The notes beneath the pieces are model-generated. The model worked only from the letters and a program-made list of their open reading frames with translations, did not search any database and had not been told where the DNA came from. From contig CARAIG010000029.1 of assembly GCA_948938605.1 (NCBI GenBank), positions 1-10,126 of the forward strand: a DNA stretch of 10,126 nucleotides, read 5' to 3'. This stretch comes from an uncultured Eubacteriales bacterium (GTDB lineage Bacteria > Bacillota > Clostridia > Christensenellales > CAG-314). Shown here piece after piece: positions 1 to 4,528 of the stretch (positions within the stretch are counted from its first letter, which is position 1; each line of letters starts with the position of its first letter). The position numbers and the translations under genes were made by a program.

Positions 1-21
1 TACACGACGCTCTTCCGATCT
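1..21 (+). other. Illumina TruSeq adapter remnant (non-genomic)
   Basis: The first 21 bases, containing ACGACGCTCTTCCGATCT, are identical to the 3' end of the standard TruSeq read-1 adapter. Genomic sequence starts at base 22. This is sequencing-library contamination left at a contig end. It creates an artefactual end to the adjoining minus-strand gene. Confidence 0.97.
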
Positions 22-241
22 ACATACCTACTTCGCTGCATTCGCCGTTAAAGTTAGCGCGAAGATCGTCGATGATATCCTGCGAAACGCCTTGCGCCAC
101 GCCTACAACGTGTTCGGCTGCCCAACTGAGTTCACCCGCTTGCGCAACAAACTTTTCGCGAGGTGCCTTGCATTGGGGGCATTTTGCAGGAGCTTCCGTT
201 CCTTCGTGAACATAACCGCATACTGAGCATACAAATTTCAT
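22..241 (-). CDS. Reverse rubrerythrin (rubredoxin domain first), 3' end missing
   Basis: This is the N-terminal part of a reverse rubrerythrin, a cytoplasmic non-haem iron peroxidase that reduces H2O2 (and O2) in anaerobes; automatic pipelines often call it NADH peroxidase. Residues 1-35 are a rubredoxin domain with iron ligands C5-x2-C8 and C21-x2-C24. A linker follows, then the start of the ferritin-like di-iron domain around residues 61-73 (RANFNGECSEVGM), where E67 is the likely first di-iron ligand. Family members are about 180 residues, so more than half is absent because the contig ends here. The apparent TAG at 20-22 uses two adapter bases. The only genomic base of that codon is T, which fits the Tyr usual in this family after GM. 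The ATG at 241 has GGAGG seven bases upstream. The gene lies 134 bases downstream of the small rubredoxin and in the same direction as perR, which suggests peroxide-responsive control. Confidence 0.9.
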
Positions 242-263
242 TTTTAATTCCTCCGATAATTTT

Positions 264-275
264 TATTTATAAATA
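264..275. promoter_or_regulatory. 12-bp perfect palindrome upstream of reverse rubrerythrin
   Basis: TATTTATAAATA is its own reverse complement and lies 23 bases before the reverse-rubrerythrin start codon. On the minus strand it contains TATAAA, which could be a -10 element, although no good -35 sits 17 bases before it. It is a candidate operator or promoter core. It does not match the Per-box consensus, and AT-rich DNA produces such palindromes by chance. Confidence 0.3.
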
Positions 276-310
276 GGACAGTCTATATTTACTGCACACC
301 GCGCAAAAAT

Positions 311-342
311 ATAAACGTTTATTAAATATTGTTTTGATTTAA
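311..342. promoter_or_regulatory. Overlapping inverted repeats between rubredoxin and reverse rubrerythrin
   Basis: ATAAACGTTTAT (311-322) is a perfect 12-bp palindrome. It shares its last base with a second inverted repeat whose arms are TTAAAT (322-327) and ATTTAA (337-342). Both lie in the 134-base gap ahead of the reverse rubrerythrin. They could be regulator-binding sites for peroxide control. That is inference, because neither matches the classic Per box. Confidence 0.25.
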
Positions 343-375
343 CTGCTGTCTGTTATTTACGCAGACTGTTATTGC

Positions 376-489
376 TTATTCTTCTTCAAGAGTAAATTCG
401 TCCGCGCCTACTCCGCACAAGGGGCAGATTTCCGGTGCTTCGTCGCCTTCATGTACATAACCGCATACATTGCAAATCCATTTTTTCAT
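376..489 (-). CDS. Mini-rubredoxin (free-standing rubredoxin-like domain, 37 aa)
   Basis: This very short gene encodes MKKWICNVCGYVHEGDEAPE followed by ICPLCGVGADEFTLEEE. Two knuckles, C6-x2-C9 and C22-x2-C25, make a rubredoxin-type Fe(Cys)4 site. Classic rubredoxins have about 52-54 residues. This one is only the minimal knuckle pair plus an acidic tail, like the rubredoxin domain of rubrerythrins. It closely resembles residues 1-34 of the reverse rubrerythrin encoded next to it, with a shared CGYVHEG core and the same 12-residue spacing between CxxC pairs. A probable role is electron transfer to the peroxide-reducing enzyme. The ATG at 489 has AAAGGAG nine bases upstream, and the frame closes with TAA at 376. 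It lies 54 bases downstream of perR on the same strand. The iron-site assignment is firm; the partner is inferred. Confidence 0.88.
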   Translation of the reverse strand: MKKWICNVCGYVHEGDEAPEICPLCGVGADEFTLEEE

Positions 490-513
490 AGTGTTAATCT
501 CCTTTGTTTATTT

Positions 514-534
514 TAACGCCGCTTTACGGCGTTA
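514..534 (-). other. Hairpin between perR and mini-rubredoxin
   Basis: TAACGCCG (514-521) and CGGCGTTA (527-534) form a perfect 8-bp stem with a 5-base loop, placed just after the perR stop and before the rubredoxin Shine-Dalgarno. On the minus strand AAAATAAAC follows rather than a T-run, so it is not a standard terminator. It may attenuate, act as an RNA-processing or stability element, or be a DNA-binding palindrome. Confidence 0.45.
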
Positions 535-543
535 TTACCTTTG

Positions 544-912
544 TTAATCGGGCATACTGCTTTTACACTCGTCGCAGCAACCGTAAAAAGTTATTTCGCA
601 ACGTGAAACGTTGGACATATCGCAATTGACGCTAAAACGCGAACCGTCAACGTCAAAAATACGTCCGCACTTTTCGCAAGCAAAATGCGCGTGCGAACAG
701 ACGTTTGCATCGTACCGTTCGGCAAAACCTTCGACGCTGACTTTTTTTACCTTGCCAAGACTGATCAATTCGCTTAAATTCCGATAAACCGTTGCAAGGC
801 TGACGTTTGGAACAACTTCCCTTGTTTTTGCATATATCCAGGACGCGTCGGGATGCGACTTGGTGCTAAGCAATACGTTATACACCGCTTCGCGCTGCTT
901 TGAGTATCTCAT
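544..912 (-). CDS. perR: PerR-type Fur-family peroxide regulator
   Basis: This Fur-superfamily repressor has 122 residues from the ATG at 912. The N-terminal winged helix carries the recognition segment SLATVYRNL (residues 38-46). The dimerisation domain carries a structural zinc site C79-x2-C82 and C113-x2-C116. The regulatory metal ligands align with those of B. subtilis PerR: H20 (H37), D68 (D85), H74 and H76 (H91, H93) and D87 (D104). Asp rather than Glu at position 68 favours PerR over Fur. PerR senses H2O2 by metal-catalysed oxidation of these histidines and de-represses peroxide defences, which fits the downstream rubredoxin and reverse rubrerythrin. A longer reading from TTG at 981 would add 23 residues, but that extension is the translated promoter (TTGACA, 17 bases, TATCAT), so I prefer the ATG. 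The protein then lacks most of the N-terminal helix of longer homologues. No Shine-Dalgarno precedes the ATG. Confidence 0.88.
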   Translation of the reverse strand: MRYSKQREAVYNVLLSTKSHPDASWIYAKTREVVPNVSLATVYRNLSELISLGKVKKVSVEGFAERYDANVCSHAHFACEKCGRIFDVDGSRFSVNCDMSNVSRCEITFYGCCDECKSSMPD

Positions 913-947
913 AATTAAATGATAATCTTTATTATTTATTTTGTCAA
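913..947 (-). promoter_or_regulatory. perR promoter placing +1 at the start codon
   Basis: On the minus strand a perfect -35 TTGACA (942-947), a 17-base spacer and a -10 TATCAT (919-924) are followed by six bases and then the ATG. Transcription would begin at or next to the A of ATG, giving a leaderless or near-leaderless mRNA. This agrees with the absence of a ribosome-binding site. An imperfect inverted repeat, ATAAT-n4-ATTAT (922-935), overlaps the -10 and spacer and could be an autoregulatory site. Confidence 0.6.
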
Positions 948-970
948 TAGTTTTTTTAAATTTTTTAACT

Positions 971-1011
971 GAAAAATACAAAACCGCCGCTTATGCTCTT
1001 TTACAGGCAGT
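971..1011 (-). terminator. Probable terminator of the ttcA-like gene
   Basis: Reading the minus strand, ACTGCC (1011-1006) can pair with GGCGGT (988-983), six pairs including one G-U, across a 17-base loop. The T-rich TTTTGTATTTTTC follows. It lies about 50 bases beyond the ttcA-like stop and before the perR promoter. The stem is modest and the T tract is good. Confidence 0.45.
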
Positions 1012-1059
1012 AGACATAGCATTAATTAGTAGTTAAAAGCAACGTAATTAATTGTTGTT

Positions 1060-1788
1060 TTAGTTGGCATTATCAACCTTATCCCACAAGTTGTAGCGTT
1101 CGGGGTGCATAATGGCGTTGGCAAACTTTTGCGGTAAATCGGGATAATGCTTTGACAAATCTTTTAGCAGTTGCTTCATTTTTTCGCGTTCGGTGTTTTT
1201 GTCTGCCGGACACGAGCTTTTTACAACGGGCATTGTTTTTGCCAAGCCCGATATGTCCTTTTCCGCAAGGTATATCATTGGGCGTATAAGGGTTACGCCG
1301 CTGCGCGACATATACGACGTCGGCTGAAACGTATTGAGCCGCCCTTCGTAAAACAGGCTTAGCATAAACGTTTCCACCACGTCGTCGAGATGATGTCCAA
1401 GTGCCAATTTATTAAAGCCTTTTGCTACAATTTCGCTGTTTAAAGCGCCCCTGCGCATTTTGGAGCACAAACTGCAAGGGTTTGTTTCCTTGCGTATGTC
1501 AAACACAATTTCGGCGATGTCCGTTTTTACCACATCGTACTCGACGCCTATTTGTGTGCAATATTCCGCAACAGGGGCAAAAGCGTTATCGGTAAAGCCC
1601 ATATCGATTGTAACCGCCAACAAATCGAACTTGACATCAAAATACTTTTGAAAATGGCGCAGCAAAGTAAGCAAAACTAGGCTATCCTTGCCGCCCGAAA
1701 CGCCTACGGCGATTTTGTCGCCGTCTTGTATCATTTTGTAATCGTTTACCGCCCTACGGAAAGGGGACAAAAGTTGTTGAGTGGTCAT
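1060..1788 (-). CDS. ttcA: TtcA-family tRNA 2-thiocytidine synthetase
   Basis: This 242-residue PP-loop ATPase is of the kind that adenylates and thiolates cytidine in tRNA. It has the PP-loop signature SGGKDS (31-36), GHHLDD (131-136) as the second family motif, and three cysteines positioned like the [4Fe-4S] ligands of TtcA: C105 and C108 in CSLCSKMRRG, and C193 in SSCPADK. These features separate it from TilS, which lacks the cysteine set. Length is within the range of short Gram-positive TtcA-like proteins. In E. coli, TtcA makes s2C32; the position modified by clostridial homologues is less certain, so the gene symbol marks the family. The ATG at 1788 has no Shine-Dalgarno, and a -10-like TAAAAT ends six bases upstream. 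It is transcribed toward perR and divergently from spoIIID. Confidence 0.82.
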   Translation of the reverse strand: MTTQQLLSPFRRAVNDYKMIQDGDKIAVGVSGGKDSLVLLTLLRHFQKYFDVKFDLLAVTIDMGFTDNAFAPVAEYCTQIGVEYDVVKTDIAEIVFDIRKETNPCSLCSKMRRGALNSEIVAKGFNKLALGHHLDDVVETFMLSLFYEGRLNTFQPTSYMSRSGVTLIRPMIYLAEKDISGLAKTMPVVKSSCPADKNTEREKMKQLLKDLSKHYPDLPQKFANAIMHPERYNLWDKVDNAN

Positions 1789-1823
1789 ATGTACATTTTA
1801 CTATTTAACAAAGGTTTGCGCAA
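1789..1823 (-). promoter_or_regulatory. Candidate ttcA-like promoter with near-zero leader
   Basis: Minus strand: weak -35 TTGCGC (1818-1823), a 17-base spacer and -10 TAAAAT (1795-1800), then six bases before the ATG. The geometry copies that of the perR promoter. The -35 matches only three of six consensus bases. The absence of any ribosome-binding site is independent support. Confidence 0.4.
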
Positions 1824-1889
1824 GCGTTTTTACTAAAACGCAATACCGCTTTTTTAATACTAACTTAAAAAAGGATAATATTGTCATAA

Positions 1890-1917
1890 TGTGACGAAAA
1901 AAAGCATTTAATATACA
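1890..1917 (+). promoter_or_regulatory. Candidate spoIIID promoter
   Basis: TGTGAC (1890-1895), a 16-base spacer and TATACA (1912-1917) give a weak sigma-A-like pair upstream of spoIIID. TATACAAA (1912-1919) also partly matches the sigma-E -10 (CATACANT). That would suit the known mother-cell control of spoIIID, but I see no good sigma-E -35 at the right distance. The assignment is tentative. Confidence 0.25.
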
Positions 1918-1937
1918 AATACCTGTTGGAGTAGTAA

Positions 1938-2186
1938 ATGAAAGACTATATTGCCGAACGCGTAACGGATATTGCGCATTACGTGTTGGAAAACAAATGT
2001 ACCGTTAGGGATGCGTCATACGCCTACTGCGTAAGTAAATCGACGGCGCATAAGGACTTGTCCGAACGTCTGCCCGAACTTGACAAACAACTGTACGAAC
2101 AAGTCGCCGAAATATTGCGCGACAATTGGGATGAACGCTACATTCGCGGCGGCGAAGCAACGAAAAGGAAATACAAGCACAACTGA
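1938..2186 (+). CDS. spoIIID: Stage III sporulation transcriptional regulator SpoIIID
   Basis: SpoIIID is a small DNA-binding protein that activates and represses many genes in the mother cell after engulfment, between sigma-E and sigma-K. The 82-residue product aligns along its length with B. subtilis SpoIIID (93 residues): N-terminal MKDYIAERV, helix-turn-helix around residues 22-46 with VSKSTAHKDLSERLPE, and the C-terminal basic segment RGGEATKRKYK (70-80) that also contacts DNA. The acidic tail of the Bacillus protein is missing, as is common in clostridia. The ATG at 1938 has GGAG six bases upstream. It is monocistronic: divergent from the ttcA-like gene and followed by a strong terminator. 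Its presence implies an endospore-forming lineage. Confidence 0.96.
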   Translation: MKDYIAERVTDIAHYVLENKCTVRDASYAYCVSKSTAHKDLSERLPELDKQLYEQVAEILRDNWDERYIRGGEATKRKYKHN

Positions 2187-2239
2187 ATTTGCGCCAAGGC
2201 AACAAGTTTAATGTATGATTAAAATTGTCCTAAAAATTC

Positions 2240-2281
2240 AAACCCCGACTGTACTTTCAATCAGTTCAGTCGGGGTTTTTG
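2240..2281. terminator. Rho-independent terminator after spoIIID, possibly bidirectional
   Basis: AAACCCCGACTG (2240-2251) pairs perfectly with CAGTCGGGGTTT (2267-2278), and three further inner pairs are possible beyond a T-T mismatch. On the plus strand the stem runs into a T-run ending at 2280. The minus-strand tail is TTTGAATTTTT, so the element may also stop transcripts from the converging DUF2804 gene. Confidence 0.92.
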
Positions 2282-2299
2282 TTATTTTATTTTGATGTG

Positions 2300-2439
2300 C
2301 GTAATAAGCCGAGCGAACGAAACCGAAATCAAATCAAATAGTTAAAATTGAATTCTACCGCTTTTACCAGGAGCGAAGGTGTTGGCCTAAAAAAATCTGC
2401 AACGAAGTAAAGCCTTTTTTAGCCGAATACCCGAGCGAC
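2300..2439. repeat. Unexplained intergenic block with recurring GAGCGA words and a weak hairpin
   Basis: This stretch has GAGCGA at three places (near 2312, 2371 and 2433) and a related AACGAAG at 2401. GGC-C-TAAAAAA (2384-2394) can pair with TTTTTTA-GCC (2415-2424), leaving one bulged C and a loop of about 20 bases. I find no supported gene in it. It has the look of a short dispersed repeat or a decayed coding fragment, which this window alone cannot show. Confidence 0.25.
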
Positions 2440-3441
2440 TTACCACTTGTTGTTGGCGTGTTCGCAAAAGGCTATAAAGGGCGGTATATACAAACGTTGC
2501 CCGTCGTCCAAAACGACGTACCCGCACCACAATCCAAAGCGTTGGTGACAACTGTTGTTAACAATTACCGCCTTAGTTTGCGTAAAATTGTCGTACAGCA
2601 TTTCCACGTCGAAAACAAACCGTTTGTCGTCGGATATGTAACGGTACTCGTCGCCGAGTTTTACTTCTTCCACGTTACCCAGTTTGTACGCCTTGTTATC
2701 GTAAAAAAACATATTTTCGGTTGCTGCCGACGTATCGCCGAAGCCCCAACCTATATTAAAACCGAAGTGTTTGCCGTCGACAACCGTTCCGCCGTTGCCC
2801 CACACCCAACTGTGTTTGTACGGCCACACACCGCGTCCCCAGTCCAACAGACCGAAGCCGTTGTGTATTTCGTACGACATATCGTCTATACGGCACTTAC
2901 CGTTTACAACAAAGCAGTTTTCCTTGTAATTTAAGTAAAACTGTTTGCGCTTGGCAAAGGGGGTGGCTATTACCATTTTGTCTTTAAACGGCGAAACGTT
3001 AGCAAGCGAAACGTCAATTTCGGCACGCAAACCTTTTTTTGTCAAATATGTAAAGGACAGCCTGCGGTTTTTGTCGGTCGTTTCAAATTGACACATTAAG
3101 TTGGGGGAAAAATACCGCAGGACATTGGGTTCTTCGGGATTTGTCGGCATATTGTCATCGAATACGTTGGCAAACATCATTTGCTTGCCTATGGTACGTC
3201 TTTTGTCATTATCCAAATCGATAATAGTTGCCGATATAGACGAAGCATATGATACGTGCCCCATTGTAATTTGCAGTACAATATGCCCGAAATGTATTTG
3301 GTAAAAATCCCATTCTTTAAGCTTACCCGGATTTTTTACCTGATTGCGGTCGTACACATAATACATATGCCGAGCCCACCCGGGATTGGCAATACTTCCG
3401 TTTTTTGCAAATAATTTTTGTTTTGACGTTAATTCATTCAT
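2440..3441 (-). CDS. DUF2804 family protein
   Basis: This is a member of the uncharacterised DUF2804 family, about 333 residues, close to full family length. Positions are numbered from the alternative GTG at 3447. Signature elements are DWGRGVWPY (202-210), W214 and W216 in the following KHSWVWGNG, GFNIGWGFGD (229-238) and ATENMFFYD (242-250). The protein is rich in aromatic residues and predicted beta strand, with no signal peptide or membrane segment, so it is probably cytosolic. Its biochemical function is unknown. The upstream BI-1-family gene stops at 3450. The next possible starts are GTG at 3447 and ATG at 3441; I chose the ATG. Neither has a Shine-Dalgarno, so translation probably depends on ribosomes finishing the upstream gene. 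The two genes form one transcription unit. Confidence 0.88.
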   Translation of the reverse strand: MNELTSKQKLFAKNGSIANPGWARHMYYVYDRNQVKNPGKLKEWDFYQIHFGHIVLQITMGHVSYASSISATIIDLDNDKRRTIGKQMMFANVFDDNMPTNPEEPNVLRYFSPNLMCQFETTDKNRRLSFTYLTKKGLRAEIDVSLANVSPFKDKMVIATPFAKRKQFYLNYKENCFVVNGKCRIDDMSYEIHNGFGLLDWGRGVWPYKHSWVWGNGGTVVDGKHFGFNIGWGFGDTSAATENMFFYDNKAYKLGNVEEVKLGDEYRYISDDKRFVFDVEMLYDNFTQTKAVIVNNSCHQRFGLWCGYVVLDDGQRLYIPPFIAFCEHANNKW

Positions 3442-3449
3442 ATTCACTG

Positions 3450-4232
3450 TTATTTTTTACTATTACCGAACAGCGCTACAAGGCGCAGCAACAATTCCAA
3501 TATTTCCACATACAAATACACCAATGTCGTCACCAACGAAAAAGCGACGTTCCATTCGTACTTTTTGTCCGCGCCGGACTGAACTAAATAGTCGATATTT
3601 TGCAAGTCCCAAGTTAGCATTACCGTTGCCCATATTATGCAAAGGCTTGACGCAACAATCTGAACCCACAAATATGCGGTATAACTGAACATTCCCGTTA
3701 AAGACAATGCCCACATTACAAGTTGAACCAACAAAATACTGAAAAACGCAATCATAAGTCCGCGCATAAAACGGCTGCTTATTTTTACTTCCAACAATCT
3801 GTTTACAGCAACGGAAACGGCAAAAACAATGCCTGTGCCAAGCAGCGCCGCAAGAGATATCCCCGGAACTGTCAAAATGTCGACAAACAGCGAAAGACAG
3901 CCAAGCAATGCACCTTGAAAGATAGAATAAATAATTCCCAACACCTTAGCGGTAGACGGCACAAACGCTATTACCAGCGCCATTATTATTAAAGGAATGC
4001 CCGCTACGGCAGTAGCTATACCTACCGTTACCAACGCTTCGGCAATGCGTCCGCTTTGCACCGCCCACAATATAATTAACTCAACCGCTATTGCGGAAAT
4101 TACCGTAATAGCGCCTAATAAGCCCGCTTTACCGTACACGCCTTTGTATGTAGCCGGCTCTATTTCTGCGCCTATTTCGCCGCGTTGGGATTTGCTTACC
4201 CAACGTCTTAACGACGGGTTGCCCATTCTCAT
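3450..4232 (-). CDS. Bax inhibitor-1/YccA family membrane protein
   Basis: This 260-residue integral membrane protein belongs to the BI-1/YccA (TMBIM-like) superfamily, in the bacterial branch typified by an N-terminal NPSLRR motif (residues 5-10). About seven hydrophobic segments are visible, roughly at 35-58, 65-91, 97-116, 124-143, 155-178, 186-208 and 228-253. The acidic and basic residues near the C-terminal end (D209, D214, GADKKYEW 220-227) fit the conserved C-terminal region. Some members of the superfamily are pH-sensitive calcium leak channels; the role of this subgroup is not established. The ATG at 4232 has a perfect AGGAGG eight bases upstream. It is first in a two-gene unit with the DUF2804 gene and is divergent from glyS. 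Confidence 0.9.
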   Translation of the reverse strand: MRMGNPSLRRWVSKSQRGEIGAEIEPATYKGVYGKAGLLGAITVISAIAVELIILWAVQSGRIAEALVTVGIATAVAGIPLIIMALVIAFVPSTAKVLGIIYSIFQGALLGCLSLFVDILTVPGISLAALLGTGIVFAVSVAVNRLLEVKISSRFMRGLMIAFFSILLVQLVMWALSLTGMFSYTAYLWVQIVASSLCIIWATVMLTWDLQNIDYLVQSGADKKYEWNVAFSLVTTLVYLYVEILELLLRLVALFGNSKK

Positions 4233-4287
4233 AGTTTATTCCTCCTGTATGTTTGAAACTTTACAACGGAACTTATTTATTGTTCAC

Positions 4288-4316
4288 ATTGTAACACATT
4301 ATAAAAATATTTGCAA
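4288..4316 (-). promoter_or_regulatory. Promoter of the BI-1/DUF2804 unit
   Basis: Minus strand: -35 TTGCAA (4311-4316), a 17-base spacer, and extended -10 TGT-TACAAT with TACAAT at 4288-4293. The predicted start is near 4281, giving a leader of about 50 bases that ends with the AGGAGG site. Confidence 0.75.
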
Positions 4317-4371
4317 CAGTACGTAACGTTTACATATTTTTACAATTTATCGGTATTTTACACCACTTGCA

Positions 4372-4386
4372 TTAAACTAAGTTTAA
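4372..4386. promoter_or_regulatory. 15-bp perfect 7-1-7 inverted repeat
   Basis: TTAAACT-A-AGTTTAA is a perfect 7-1-7 inverted repeat in the divergent region between the BI-1 gene and glyS. It is 56 bases upstream of the BI-1 -35 and about 70 bases upstream of the glyS -35. The geometry is that of Fur/PerR operators (Per box TTATAATNATTATAA), with five of seven bases matching per arm. Binding by the PerR encoded at 544-912 is inference. Confidence 0.4.
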
Positions 4387-4455
4387 AATTTCCGCATTAT
4401 ATCGTCACTCAAACGGTATTTACGGCAACTGTTATCGGCAATGAGCGTTACTTAC

Positions 4456-4484
4456 TTGACAAAAAACATATAAAAAACTAGAAT
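4456..4484 (+). promoter_or_regulatory. glyS promoter
   Basis: A perfect -35 TTGACA (4456-4461), a 17-base spacer and -10 TAGAAT (4479-4484) form a near-consensus sigma-A promoter. The predicted start near 4491 leaves a leader of about 38 bases, too short for a T-box riboswitch. Confidence 0.85.
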
Positions 4485-4528
4485 ATGAACATATTATATT
4501 TCTTTAATAAAACAGGAGCATTATATTT

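Noticed and set aside
514..534. Hairpin read as a rho-independent terminator of perR
   Set aside because: No T-run follows the stem on the minus strand, so it is listed only as a hairpin.
913..981. N-terminal extension of PerR from TTG at 981
   Set aside because: The extra codons coincide with a TTGACA/TATCAT promoter and give a low-complexity Lys/Asn/Ile stretch. Clostridial Fur-family proteins commonly begin at the equivalent of MRYSKQRE.
1875..1920. Sigma-E promoter for spoIIID
   Set aside because: A partial -10 (TATACAAA) is present, but ATATT-like -35 candidates are at the wrong distance. It is kept only as a low-confidence promoter.
2294..2344. 16-codon plus-strand frame (MCVISRANETEIKSNS)
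   Set aside because: It has no ribosome-binding site, lies just beyond a strong terminator, and shows no recognisable motif.
2458..2934. 158-residue plus-strand open frame
   Set aside because: It is fully antisense to the DUF2804 gene, which carries clear family motifs; no start signal and no recognisable domain.
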